Source: Hymenobacter fodinae (GTDB lineage: Bacteria; Bacteroidota; Bacteroidia; Cytophagales; Hymenobacteraceae). From it: a stretch of 64,000 nt of DNA. Of the stretch, positions 36,227 through 45,454 are shown piece by piece. The stretch lies in NCBI RefSeq assembly GCF_004745825.1, contig NZ_SRLA01000007.1, positions 62,001 through 126,000 of the forward strand, in the 5' to 3' direction. The notes under the pieces are model-generated. The model was not told where the DNA came from, made no database searches, and saw only the letters and a program-made list of their open reading frames with translations. Each line of letters opens with the position of its first letter. Position 1 is the stretch's first letter. The position numbers and the translations under genes are program-made.

Positions 36227-36390
36227 CTGATATGTCTCTGAACCTGGCAACGAATGCTGTACGTCGTGGTTTGTACAACAGGCCCCTTATTCGCTGCGGC
36301 AAGTGCGGCCTATTGCGAATTGGCGCGCACGGGAAGCCACGTAAAACGATTTATATCCTGTGGATTACCAGCCAACTTTGGCTGAAAAGC

Positions 36391-36425
36391 TGAAGCCCCC
36401 AGGTTGTGGCGACCTGGGGGCTTCA
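36391..36425. terminator. Hairpin between the BLUF and hydrolase genes
   Basis: TGAAGCCCCCAGGT (36391-36404) and its reverse complement (36412-36425) form a perfect 14-bp stem with a 7-nt loop. The minus strand continues with a TTTT a few bases later, the plus strand has no T run. It could be a terminator for either convergent gene. Confidence 0.65.
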
Positions 36426-36439
36426 GGAAGTGAGGGGGG

Positions 36440-36895
36440 CTAGCACCGTCGTGCGAAAACGAAACGGGCCGCTGAAAGCAGTTGATTTCGCATCTGCTTA
36501 AAACTGTGTAAGGCAACCTTAGGAACGGTAATCCGAGCAGTGGTCTCCTGCGGCGGCACAGAGTGAATGGCTACGCCGGCCACCGCTAGTTGCTGCTGCA
36601 GGAGCAGTTGCACCATCAGCCCGCCAAAGGAGTGCACAATTAGAATTGGCCTTTCGGGAAGTAGGCGAATAAAGGCCGCGTACGACTCCGTGACGCTGGC
36701 TAAGCTGTTGTGGGCAATGGGCGAGTAGGGATGCCCTTGGCGCAACACCGCCGGGCTCCCTTCCTTGTGCGGGTGGGCCGGGGCGTGGTAGGCGTACCCC
36801 TTGCTTTCAAAATACACCTTCCATGCAGCCCAGCACTAGTGGCTGACAAATGCCCCGGTGACGAAGACTATGGTTTTGCCCGGGTCGTTTCGCAT
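36440..36895 (-). pseudogene. Alpha/beta hydrolase with an in-frame stop codon
   Basis: From an ATG at 36895 the minus strand reads MRNDPGKTIVFVTGAFVSH, then TAG, then CWAAWKVYFESKGY and onward to 36440. It contains the nucleophile elbow HSFGG (within ILIVHSFGGLMVQLLL). In related Bacteroidota hydrolases I expect Ser before Cys-Trp, and TCG to TAG is a one-base change. The protein also ends early: about 120 residues after the elbow, including the Asp and His of the triad, are missing. It is most likely dead. Confidence 0.78.
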
Positions 36896-37211
36896 ACTAG
36901 AACCATTTAGGAGTGAACGAGCCACAAACATCGTTGCCGTCGCGAGGCACCAAGCCGGGAGAACGGGGCCCTAGTCGGCAGAAAAAATAGCCGCTCCCTA
37001 GACTATGCTTACCGGGTGCCCAGCTCCGGAGGGGACTTACCGTGCCCCTGTCGTTAACGGGAGGGGCTTGACTTATTTTCCAGGTCTGGGCACTACTGCC
37101 GGCTCTGCCTGAGTTTTACGGCGCCATACGGTAACCGGCCGTCACTGACCAGCGAGCGTCAGAGTGCCACTTAACCTGCTGCTATCAACTCATGTTGCGG
37201 CGGACGGGGCA
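36896..37211. other. Intergenic stretch
   Basis: No gene supported and no clear repeat. Composition resembles the flanking genes. Confidence 0.35.
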
Positions 37212-39935
37212 CTAGTTGACAAGAATCCGCCGCTGAGTAGAAGCTTGGCTACCGGTGTGCAAGCGGCAGAAATACACGCCGGCGGGCAGGCGGGTGGCGT
37301 CGAGCGGGCGGGCATAGTCGCGGCCCGCTTCCGCCACGTCGTCGAAGAGGGTAGCCACCCGCTGGCCCAGGACATTGTACACCACCACCCGGGCCGGGCC
37401 CGTCACCGGGGTCCGGAAGTGAAGCGTGCCGCGACCAGTTAGCGGATTAGGATAGGCCTCCAGCCGGGTGGGCGCCTGCGCCGCGGCCTGGTGGAGGGTG
37501 GCCGGCGCACGAGGGGCCGTAACTTCGACCGGTTCCACTTCGATGGCAGACACCTTGGGATTTTCCCGCCCGCCCGCTGCCTGCGAGGTGAAGAGCACAT
37601 TCAGCGTGCTATCCGTGACCGGGACGGTAAAGACTTCCGTCGTGGCCGTGAAGGCCCCTACTTTCTTATAAATATCATATTCAGCGAGCAGCTTACGGTC
37701 CTCCAGGCTTACGTCAAAGACCCGTTGGCCGGCCGCCGTAAAGTAGATTTCGGCAAAGTGCAGCGTTACCTTATAGGAGCCATTGGCCAGGGGCAAGGCG
37801 TAGGCGAAGGTGCCGCTCCGATCGTAGCGCTCCGTCTGGTACAGCGCCTCGTCGGGGGTGCCCGCGATGGGGGAGCTCGTCCCGAAGGTATTGCCAGGGG
37901 CGGGGGAGAAAGCCTGGTCGGCGGAGAAGACGCCGCTGGCCGTAACCAAGGCCTCGCCGCCCGAATTAATTCGGTAGGCGGTTGGGCTGCTGGCCTCGGT
38001 GCCCGGTAGCACCTCAATGGCCGCAATTTGGGGATTGTCGAGGCCGCCGGAATTAAGGGCCGTAAAGTCCAGGTTCAGAATGCCATCGTTGACGGTAACG
38101 GGGAAGGATTCCACGAGCGCCGCGTTGGCACCGGCTTTCTTAAAAATGTCATAGGCCGTGAGAACGGGCGAATTTTCCAGGGCCACATCAAACACCCGCT
38201 GGCCGGCGCGGGTCCAGTATAGCTCCGCGAAGTGGAGCTTGACGGTGTAGGGACCGTTGACCACGGGGAAAGCGTAGCGCATGACCCCATTGGTTCCGTA
38301 GCGCTCCGCCTGGTAGAGGGCATCATCGGGAGTGCCGGCAATAGCGGCCGGGGAAGAAAAGGTGTTGCCCGGCGTCGGAGCGTAATATTGGTCGGCCCCA
38401 AACGTACCGCGGGTGGTGCTCACCGCGGCGCCGCCGGCCTTGATGCGGTAGCGGCTACGTAAGGGTGCCGTGGCCGGGTTGAGGCGGATGCTGGCGGAGC
38501 CCCCCGTGCCGCTGCTGGAGTTGGCCGTCGCGAAGTCCAGCGTGCCGTCCCCATCCAAGTCCCCCACCGCCAAGGCGCGGGGGCTTTCGGGCACCACCAT
38601 CGTCTGGTCGCCACTGAAGTTGCCGAGGCCATCGTTGCGGCGCAGGCTCACGGAGTTCGGAAAGCCGCCCGCCAGCAGATCCAGGTCGCCATCCCCATCC
38701 ATATCCCCCAGGGCCGCGAACACCGCGAAGGAGCCCAGGTTAACAAATCGGCTGCCGCCGAAGGTGCCTTGCCCGTCGTTGAACACCACGGTAACGGTGC
38801 TGCCGGTGTTGGCGGCCAGCAGATCCAGGTCGCCGTCCCCATCCACATCCCCCAGCAGCAAGCCCCCCGGCATAGTGGCAATATTCAGGCGCTGACCGGT
38901 GCTGGCAAACGAACCCTGCCCGGTGTTCAGGCGCACGTCAATCAGCCCGTTGCGGCCGCTGGCCAGCAGGTCCAGGGCGCCGTCGTTGTTTACATCCCCT
39001 AGCACTACGGTCGCGGCGTTGAGGCTCACGGGCACGACGGGGCCTTCGCTCAGGCCCCCGCGACCATTATTTAGCCTTACCCGCACGACCGTGCCGGGCG
39101 CGGGCCCACTACTGGTCGCGCCTTCGGTCACCGCATCCAGGTCCCCGTCCCCATCCACGTCGCCCAACGCGGCTCCGCCTACCCCCGCGGGCTGCGGCGG
39201 GCCGAAGGTTCCCCCGCTGTTTAAGCGCACGCCCCCACTGGTTACCAGGTCCAGGTCGCCATCGTTGTCCAGGTCGCCCAGCAGAATTCGGCCCGCACTA
39301 ACCCCGGGGATTTCCTGGCCGTTGACAAACGTGCCGGCTCCCGTATTCAGGCGGACACTGACGGTGTTTTCGGGACCCGTACTAACCGAATTCACGGCGA
39401 GCAGGTCCAAGTCACCATCGCTATCGATGTCGCCCACGGCAAGACTAAAGGGGTTACTCAGCGGCACGTCGGGTTGGCTGCTGAATAGGCCCGTGCTAGG
39501 GGCCGTGGCCGTCGTAAACTGAAAAACATACGGACGGGTCAGGTTCTGCCCCCCGCTACTCTGCACGGCGGTAGTCACCGTGGCGGAAACAACCTCCCCC
39601 GCCTTGAAGGGGGCCGAAGGGTGGTAGGTGAGCGTGTTGCCACGAACGGCGGGGACCCCTGGCTTGTAGCCGCCCGCCTGGGAGCTGAACAGGGCCAGCG
39701 CTGACGCGGTAGGGGAACTGGTGCTCAAGGTCTGGGTGAACTCCACCGACACCGCCGCCGGGGGGGGAGCGGCTACCGCATTACGGACCGGAGTCCACCT
39801 CGCTGGCGCAAGCCCCTGGGCGCGGGCGACGCTGGTTGAGAGGGTAATGAAAACCAACAGGCACCGGCGCCCGCCCCGGAGCCAGAATTCAGCGGTAGTA
39901 ACAAACGAACGAGCAACAGCACGAACAGCAGTCAT
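37212..39935 (-). CDS. Secreted FG-GAP/malectin protein with a type IX sorting tail
   Basis: A 907-residue protein exported by Sec and then the type IX system. Signal peptide (CLLVFITLSTSVARA), an Ig-like domain (about residues 35-150; TLTYHPSAPFKAGEVVSATV), a run of FG-GAP/VCBS repeats (about 160-500; repeated DxDxDGDLDL Ca2+ loops), two malectin-like domains (about 510-660 and 665-820; YRIxxGG, HFAEIYF, AGQRVFDV) and a C-terminal sorting domain (YPNPLTGRGTLHF, LPAGVYFCRL). The FG-GAP region should form a beta-propeller, and malectin domains bind carbohydrate. The frame extends to 40013, but the ATG at 39935 precedes the signal peptide. A surface adhesin or glycan-binding role is inference. 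Confidence 0.9.
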   Translation of the reverse strand: MTAVRAVARSFVTTAEFWLRGGRRCLLVFITLSTSVARAQGLAPARWTPVRNAVAAPPPAAVSVEFTQTLSTSSPTASALALFSSQAGGYKPGVPAVRGNTLTYHPSAPFKAGEVVSATVTTAVQSSGGQNLTRPYVFQFTTATAPSTGLFSSQPDVPLSNPFSLAVGDIDSDGDLDLLAVNSVSTGPENTVSVRLNTGAGTFVNGQEIPGVSAGRILLGDLDNDGDLDLVTSGGVRLNSGGTFGPPQPAGVGGAALGDVDGDGDLDAVTEGATSSGPAPGTVVRVRLNNGRGGLSEGPVVPVSLNAATVVLGDVNNDGALDLLASGRNGLIDVRLNTGQGSFASTGQRLNIATMPGGLLLGDVDGDGDLDLLAANTGSTVTVVFNDGQGTFGGSRFVNLGSFAVFAALGDMDGDGDLDLLAGGFPNSVSLRRNDGLGNFSGDQTMVVPESPRALAVGDLDGDGTLDFATANSSSGTGGSASIRLNPATAPLRSRYRIKAGGAAVSTTRGTFGADQYYAPTPGNTFSSPAAIAGTPDDALYQAERYGTNGVMRYAFPVVNGPYTVKLHFAELYWTRAGQRVFDVALENSPVLTAYDIFKKAGANAALVESFPVTVNDGILNLDFTALNSGGLDNPQIAAIEVLPGTEASSPTAYRINSGGEALVTASGVFSADQAFSPAPGNTFGTSSPIAGTPDEALYQTERYDRSGTFAYALPLANGSYKVTLHFAEIYFTAAGQRVFDVSLEDRKLLAEYDIYKKVGAFTATTEVFTVPVTDSTLNVLFTSQAAGGRENPKVSAIEVEPVEVTAPRAPATLHQAAAQAPTRLEAYPNPLTGRGTLHFRTPVTGPARVVVYNVLGQRVATLFDDVAEAGRDYARPLDATRLPAGVYFCRLHTGSQASTQRRILVN

Positions 39936-40490
39936 AGCGAAGAAGTCGGTATTAGGTAGGAGCCAACCAGGGCCGGGCGGCGAGCCCTCGGCTAGGAGGT
40001 CGAAATAATGCACGCACTAGCCAGTCACTAAATTTACTATTTAATATTCAAATATTTAAATAAATATGTTACCTGCCTTACTGCTAATCCGTAGCGGGCC
40101 AACTACAAAGCAGAGTAGGGGAGGGCGACTTGCTGGGCGCTGAGTTGGTTCTGCCGGCCAGCACAGTCCATCTAGCCCGACACATGGGCGCCCTCCCTGG
40201 CCTAGCCTATCGCGGTCGGGGCAACTGTGTGGTTTGGGACTTCGAGGGAGAGAAAGCAACAGTAAGAGCTCCGGCAGATAAGTGCAGAGGATGGTAGCAG
40301 CTCGAGTTTAACCCCGCTGGACTTAAGCACGTCGAGGGGCTATGACTTCCGCATGGCCTGGGAGCGTAGCTCCGGGCCGCGAGTAGCGTTAAGCAATCTG
40401 GCTGCCGATTACGGTTCACGCCTCTAGCCGGTCGGCCCCCGGCAATCGTCCTGCGTTCTATCCGTCTGGGCGCAGCTTGCCCAAATCCTG
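39936..40490. other. Intergenic stretch with an AT-rich block
   Basis: The region from 40028 to 40075 is very AT-rich (TTTAATATTCAAATATTTAA) and lies upstream of the secreted protein; it is a good candidate for its promoter. The rest is GC-rich with no gene supported. Confidence 0.4.
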
Positions 40491-41396
40491 TTAGGGCGCC
40501 GAGACGCGGAAGGCGGCCGGCGTGAGGCCCGTCTTGCGTTTGAACAAGCGCGTGAAATAGTGCGGGTACTCAAACCCGAGCCGAAAGGCCGTTTCGTTGA
40601 CCGTCAACGAGGTGCTGAGCAGTAGGAGCTTGGCTTTTTCGATTAGCGCGTGATGGAGGTGCTGCTGGGCCGTCTGCCCCGTGAGGGCGCGGAGCAGGTC
40701 GCTCAGGTACGCGGGCGAGACGTGCAGCTCGTCGGCAAACTGCTGCACCGTGGGCAGCGGGTGGTTGGCCCCCTGGGCAAAGTGCGCCGTGAGCCGCGCC
40801 TCGAAGCGGCTGAGCAGGTCGTGTTCGGCCAGGCGCCGGGTCAGAAACTGGCGGTGGTAGAAGCGGTTGGCGTAACCCAGCAGTACCCCCAGCTGCGCCA
40901 CCAACAGGTCCTGGCTGAAGACGTCGAGCGGTTGCTCGGTCTCGTGGCGAATGCTGCCGAGCACGTGTTCCAACAGGCACTCCTCCGCGGCCGAAACGTG
41001 CAGGGCCTCGTGCACCTGGTAGGAGAAAAAGCCATACGTGCGGATTTTCTGACCCAGCGGGTATTTACGGAGCAGGTCGGGGTGAAACACCAGCGCCCAG
41101 CCGGTCATCTCGGAAATATCGAGGCTCGGATCAGCCAGCACTACCTGGCCGGGGGCCAGAAACGTGAGCAGCCCCTCGTGAAAATCGTAGGTCTGCCGGC
41201 CGTAATACACGGTGCCTTTCAGTCCGCGCTTGAGGGCGACGGTGTAGAGCTGGGCCACGATCGGGGCGGGAATGACCTGCCCGGTAATCTGCGCCAGGTC
41301 AATGAGCGTGAGTAAGGGGTGCGCCGGGGCGGGCAGCCCGTAGTAGCGGGTGTAGTCCGTGACCGTGTGCAGCACGTGAAAATCAGAAGCTTTCAT
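40491..41396 (-). CDS. AraC-family transcriptional regulator
   Basis: A 301-residue regulator: a sensing domain with VYYGRQTYDFHEGLLTFLAP and a C-terminal double helix-turn-helix (ADELHVSPAYLSDLLRALT and NETAFRLGFEYPHYFTRLF, ending KTGLTPAAFR). It is a paralogue of the regulator at 32228. The frame is open to 41465, but the ATG at 41396 gives the family-like N-terminus. It lies 81 bp downstream of an aldo-keto reductase in the same direction and probably regulates it. Confidence 0.88.
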   Translation of the reverse strand: MKASDFHVLHTVTDYTRYYGLPAPAHPLLTLIDLAQITGQVIPAPIVAQLYTVALKRGLKGTVYYGRQTYDFHEGLLTFLAPGQVVLADPSLDISEMTGWALVFHPDLLRKYPLGQKIRTYGFFSYQVHEALHVSAAEECLLEHVLGSIRHETEQPLDVFSQDLLVAQLGVLLGYANRFYHRQFLTRRLAEHDLLSRFEARLTAHFAQGANHPLPTVQQFADELHVSPAYLSDLLRALTGQTAQQHLHHALIEKAKLLLLSTSLTVNETAFRLGFEYPHYFTRLFKRKTGLTPAAFRVSAP

Positions 41397-41477
41397 ACGC
41401 TGAAGATACGATGGGGAGATAACCCGGAGCGAGGAGGATGGCATCCCGGGCGCCGGGCTAGCCAAGCCGTTGGCTTG

Positions 41478-42458
41478 CTAGGCGTAGGCCGCCCCGCTCA
41501 CGCTCCCCACGGGCAGCACCGCGTTCAGCTCGGCTACCTCCTGTGGGCTCAGGCTGAGGCTGGCCGCCGCCACGTTTAATTCCAGGTTCTGACGGCGCTT
41601 CGTGCCGGGGATGGGCACCACGCCCTGAGTTAGCACCCAGGCCAGGGCCAGCTGAGCCGCCGTCACCTGCTTCTGGGCGGCCAGGTACTGGACTTTCTGC
41701 ACCAGTTCCAGGTTTTTGTGAAAACGCTCGCCCTGGTAGCGCGGCAGATTACGCCGGATGTCGGTTGGGGCGAAATCTTCGAACTTGGTTATCTCCCCCG
41801 ACAGAAACCCCCGCCCCAGCGGGGAGTAGGCCACGAAGCCAATGCCCAGCTGCCGGGCCGCTTGCAGCACACCATCTTCCTCCACGCCCCGGTCAAAGAG
41901 CGAGTACTCGGTTTGCAGGGCGGTGAGCGGGTGCACGGCGTGCGCGCGGCGCAGGATGTCGGCCGGTACTTCCGACAGGCCCAGGTAGCGTACTTTGCCT
42001 TCTTCTACCAGGCGGCTCATGGCGCCCACGGTCTCCTCGATGGGGGTGGCGGGGTCGAGGCGGTGTAGGTAGTACAGGTCAATGTAATCGGTCTTCAGGT
42101 TGCGCAGGGACCGCTCGGCGGCTTTGCGCACGTAGTCAGGCCGGCCGTTGAAGCCCCAGGTCAGCTGCTCGTGCTCGTCCACCTCGTAGCCGAACTTGGT
42201 AGCAATGGTATACTGGTCGCGCTGGCCCGCCGTAGCCTTGGCCAGCAGGCGCTCGTTGCGCAGCGGGCCGTACAGGTCGGCGGTATCCAGAAACGTGACG
42301 CCCAGCTCGCGGGCCCGGTGGATGGTGGCCAGGGCTTCGGCCTCGTCGGGCTGGCCGTAGACGTCCATGCCAGCCAGCGTCGTCATGCCCATGCAGCCGA
42401 GGCCTTGGGCGGAGACGCGCAGGCCTTGCGGGCCAAGGGGAAGGGAGGGAATCAGGCT
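41478..42458 (-). CDS. Aldo/keto reductase
   Basis: A 326-residue TIM-barrel reductase: VSAQGLGCMGMT, FLDTADLYGP with catalytic Asp and Tyr, the Lys in IATKFGY and the His in YYLHRLDP. The NADPH-binding C-terminus (PIPGTKRRQNLELNV) is present. The C-terminus ends with a small extension GAAYA. It starts at the ATG at 42458; the frame is open to 42488. Upstream, 42530-42523 on the minus strand reads GACCTTTG, a possible -7 element. Likely role: NADPH-dependent reduction of aldehydes. Confidence 0.9.
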   Translation of the reverse strand, partial: SLIPSLPLGPQGLRVSAQGLGCMGMTTLAGMDVYGQPDEAEALATIHRARELGVTFLDTADLYGPLRNERLLAKATAGQRDQYTIATKFGYEVDEHEQLTWGFNGRPDYVRKAAERSLRNLKTDYIDLYYLHRLDPATPIEETVGAMSRLVEEGKVRYLGLSEVPADILRRAHAVHPLTALQTEYSLFDRGVEEDGVLQAARQLGIGFVAYSPLGRGFLSGEITKFEDFAPTDIRRNLPRYQGERFHKNLELVQKVQYLAAQKQVTAAQLALAWVLTQGVVPIPGTKRRQNLELNVAAASLSLSPQEVAELNAVLPVGSVSGAAYA

Positions 42459-43332
42459 CATGGGGTACGGGGGGGTAAGGTGGAGCAAAGGGCCGCCATT
42501 TCATACAGTAGGCTGCCTTTACAAAGGTCCGGTGCGCGCATCGGGGCTCCCCTACACAAAACCGCGGATATGTAACACAAATCGGGGGTGGGAATCACCT
42601 ATTTGGGACTACCCGTCCACTTACTGATCCGTGAGCTATACGAGGGCCAACCTTCCGGCAGAGCCTGTACAAGCGCTCATCGGCGAGAGCGGCGAATTCT
42701 CCCAGCTGACTGAACCCCGTGTTCAGTAAAATGGAGATAGCCTACCCGCTCGATGGTGGTCATGGGATGGCTCTTGTAGCAGCACGGCCCCCATTTATAA
42801 GTTGATTATCTCGACTCTTCCCCTACTCGGTAGTACTAGCTGGCGATAGCCTCCCCTGCCATATTTTCACCGGCTTCCTCCTGACGCTACCTACCCGCCC
42901 AAAGTGTTGGTTATGGGCTGGCACCGTCTTCCGGCACCTTCCCGTAGAGCTCCGGGTCTGACAGCTTACCTCGGAGTATCACAGTGCAAATTTGGCAGCC
43001 TCATAGTACACTAGAATTCATTGCTTCCCCGTGGGGGCAACCATAGCTTTAGTGCGTATTTTTTGGAAGGAAGTTGCCCTGGTAAGCCGAAGTCACGAGT
43101 CGTGACGGGAATGCGGTCGGTATCCCTAAAGTGGACTGAAATGAATGTTCCACCAAAAAATACTATAAGGCCGGATATGCAAAGTCACTTCGCTGGCTAG
43201 TTGTAAGCCTTAGTCGACAATAAATGCTATTTCACATTATTTGATCGAATAATGTACATACATGCTTGCACCTTTGATCGCATTCTGTTGCCAAGACGAC
43301 CTCCTGACCACACACCTAGCCACTCCCCTTGC
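42459..43332. other. Long intergenic stretch (870 bp)
   Basis: It holds the aldo-keto reductase promoter at the left (near 42523). On the right the last 150 bp become AT-rich, with ATTATTTGATCGAATAAT at 43233-43250, an imperfect palindrome that may be an operator of the gene that follows. No gene is supported in between. Confidence 0.4.
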
Positions 43333-44022
43333 ATGAAACTACGGGCTAACCCATTTCACCCGACCACGGGCGATCTACTCCCGGCTTACCGGGACGCGTA
43401 TCTACGCGGTGACTTATCGCTTGCGAATACGGAGGCGGTTGACGCTTACCTGAAAACGAACAGCTCCCAAGCGGATGCCACGCTGCGCCGGTTCTACGAG
43501 CTGAAAGGCCAGGGCCAGCACGTGCGGCCCGTGGGCTGGGTGCAGCGCCAGTTCGAGATGATTCGCACCGAGCCCCAGCGTTTCCGCCAGCGGGCCGCCG
43601 CCCTGCTGGTCGGCAGCGCCTTACTAGGCGGCGCCGTATTTGCCGGTACGAACACGCCCACCGAAAACTTCCCCGTGACGGCCGATGCGACGACTAGTGC
43701 TGAAGCAGAGTCGGCGGAAGCGTTAGCCGCGAACGCGGCCGCCGGGCGCGTGGTAACGATGCGCGGCCGCATCCTGAATGAAGACGGCCAGCCCCTGGTA
43801 GGGGCTACGGTGCTCGACCGGGCTAACCGCCGGGGCGTGTCCACCGACCGGGAGGGCAACTACGCCATCGTCGTGCCGGCCAACCAGGCCACGCAGCTGC
43901 AGTACGCCTACGCCGGCTATAAGGAAGAAGAAGTTCTGCTGACGGGCAAGAAGTCCTACGACATCACCCTGTTGCCGCGCACCGACGCTAAAACGAAAAA
44001 GCCCCACTGGTGGCAGTTCTAG
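43333..44022 (+). CDS. Membrane-anchored CarboxypepD_reg-like protein
   Basis: A 229-residue protein. A soluble N-terminal part (1-85; LPAYRDAYLRGDLSLANTEA, rather like an anti-sigma N-terminus) is followed by one membrane helix (about 88-108; AALLVGSALLGGAVFAG). A linker leads to a CarboxypepD_reg-like domain (about 138-215; GRILNEDGQPLVGATVL, GVSTDREGNYAIVVP, YAYAGYKEEEVLL). The start ATG at 43333 gives this layout; the frame opens at 43252. It heads a trio with two roadblock-like genes 40 bp and 41 bp downstream. It may sense at the envelope and signal to them. Confidence 0.72.
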   Translation: MKLRANPFHPTTGDLLPAYRDAYLRGDLSLANTEAVDAYLKTNSSQADATLRRFYELKGQGQHVRPVGWVQRQFEMIRTEPQRFRQRAAALLVGSALLGGAVFAGTNTPTENFPVTADATTSAEAESAEALAANAAAGRVVTMRGRILNEDGQPLVGATVLDRANRRGVSTDREGNYAIVVPANQATQLQYAYAGYKEEEVLLTGKKSYDITLLPRTDAKTKKPHWWQF

Positions 44023-44062
44023 GGGGCTAGCCCCCCGGCACATCTTCCGCTATTTCTCCTAA

Positions 44063-44485
44063 ATGACTATTCCTTTCCTCAACCGGGTCCGCACCCGCCA
44101 GCTCACGGTAGGCGCGTCCCATGAGGCCGGTGTACAAGCCCGCACCGTGCTGGAAAAGCTGTTGGCTGAGCTGCCGGAGCTGCTTCTCACGTGCGTGGTA
44201 GAAGTGCCATCCGGCCGGGTGTTGGCTTCCTACACCCGGGAGGCTCACCTCAACCCCAATCAGATCAGTTTGCGGTACGCCAAGCTGCTGCAGCTCACCA
44301 CTAAAACGTTAGCGGCGCAGCAGATTCCGGGTGGCCCTCTCACTGATATCAACGTGCTACTGGAAGACCAGTTACACACCGTATGGCCCATGCGTAATGG
44401 GCAGTGGTACTGCTTCGTGGCCGTCCGTTTCGCCGACGCCAACCTGGGCATGGCGCGGGACATACTGCGCCGCCATACTGCTTAA
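44063..44485 (+). CDS. Roadblock/LC7-like small protein
   Basis: A 140-residue soluble alpha/beta protein. The core KLLAELPELLLTCVVEVPSG then DINVLLEDQLHTVW and WYCFVAVRFADANLGMARDIL follow the roadblock pattern of a helix, strand, helix and beta sheet ending in a helix. No P-loop GTPase (MglA type) is in the window. It is paired with the next gene, a shorter paralogue. The link with the membrane protein upstream suggests a small signalling module. The fold is assigned by pattern only. Confidence 0.5.
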   Translation: MTIPFLNRVRTRQLTVGASHEAGVQARTVLEKLLAELPELLLTCVVEVPSGRVLASYTREAHLNPNQISLRYAKLLQLTTKTLAAQQIPGGPLTDINVLLEDQLHTVWPMRNGQWYCFVAVRFADANLGMARDILRRHTA

Positions 44486-44526
44486 CACAGAGTAATTACC
44501 CCTTTACATCATTTTCACCTTTTCCC

Positions 44527-44889
44527 ATGGCTTCGCCGAAACAAACCGTTAAAGAAATTCTGGAAGAGCTGCCCACCCTGTTGGCCGTGGCCGTAGTAGA
44601 AACCGAAACCGGCATGCCGCTGGCGGCTCACTCGAACCTCTCTGACTTCGACATTGACACTGCCGCTGCCTACAACACGGAAGTAGTAAAGCAGAAACTG
44701 AAGGCCATCAAGGCGCTCAACCTGAACCAGACGGTACAGGACATCCTGCTCACGCTCACCGACCAGCTGCACCTGATCAAGCTCTCGCCCACCGGTGACA
44801 AGTTCATCTACCTGGCCGTGAACGCGCGCGACACGAACCTGGCCGTGGCGCGCCAGATCCTGAAGGGCCAGACGGCCGTGCTTGCCTAA
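44527..44889 (+). CDS. Roadblock/LC7-like small protein
   Basis: A 120-residue protein with VKEILEELPTLLAVAVVETE, then TDQLHLIKLSPTGDKFIYLAV and ARDTNLAVARQIL. It is clearly related to the preceding protein at the C-terminus (DxNLxxARxIL) and shares the helix-strand start. It begins 41 bp after it and ends the trio. Heterodimer formation with its neighbour is plausible. Confidence 0.55.
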   Translation: MASPKQTVKEILEELPTLLAVAVVETETGMPLAAHSNLSDFDIDTAAAYNTEVVKQKLKAIKALNLNQTVQDILLTLTDQLHLIKLSPTGDKFIYLAVNARDTNLAVARQILKGQTAVLA

Positions 44890-44920
44890 GCCGTACTTCT
44901 CGCTTGCTCGACAGCGCTAC

Positions 44921-44981
44921 CTGGCCCGTGGCCGGTAAGCTCTTGCCCCATCCGGGGCAGGGCTTACCGGCCACGGGCCAG
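44921..44981 (+). terminator. Long perfect hairpin after the roadblock pair
   Basis: Twenty-base arms starting CTGGCCCGTGG (44921-44940) and ending CCACGGGCCAG (44962-44981) are perfect inverted repeats. The loop contains a second small hairpin (TGCCCC/GGGGCA). It lies 32 bp after the stop codon. There is only a weak T run (TGTTTT), so it may be an unusual terminator or a bidirectional element. Confidence 0.6.
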
Positions 44982-45365
44982 GTGGTGTTTTGCCGCCTTG
45001 TGGCTGGGAGCTTAGTGTTTTACGAAGGAAAATGCCGGCATGACTGCCTTCCGCCGGGCTCTCTGGCAAAAAGCAGCGGCGTGAGCAATCAGCACCAACG
45101 GAACTAGGCAGTTGGGTAATTAGACGAAGGGGAAATACAGGTCCGCCAATTAGGCTGCCCAGCAGAACAGTAAGAATTAGAACCAAGGAGACCACCTTCC
45201 AGCCCAGCAGGAAGGGGTGACCACCGCCGCCGCTTCAACGTCAAGTTGGAATCCTTGCTACGTATCAGGGCAAGACCCCCATACTGCACGCAACCCCCTT
45301 GGCGAGAGCTAGCAAAAATTGAGTTAGATGGTGGAGGAGGTGGCTCATCTTCGTAGCGGATGCAT

Positions 45366-45401
45366 TTAGGGTAGAAACAGTCATTAGGGTAGAAATAGTC
45401 A
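45366..45401 (+). repeat. Two tandem 18-bp repeats upstream of the HxlR-like gene
   Basis: TTAGGGTAGAAACAGTCA (45366-45383) is repeated directly as TTAGGGTAGAAATAGTCA (45384-45401) with one mismatch. It ends 53 bp before the TTG start. The 18-bp phase could be two operator sites or a tandem duplication within the old 5' coding end, since the frame is open through it. Confidence 0.55.
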
Positions 45402-45454
45402 AGCCCAATAGTAACAGATGGCTGGCAAATAACGAGGATCCTCTGAATTGTGGA

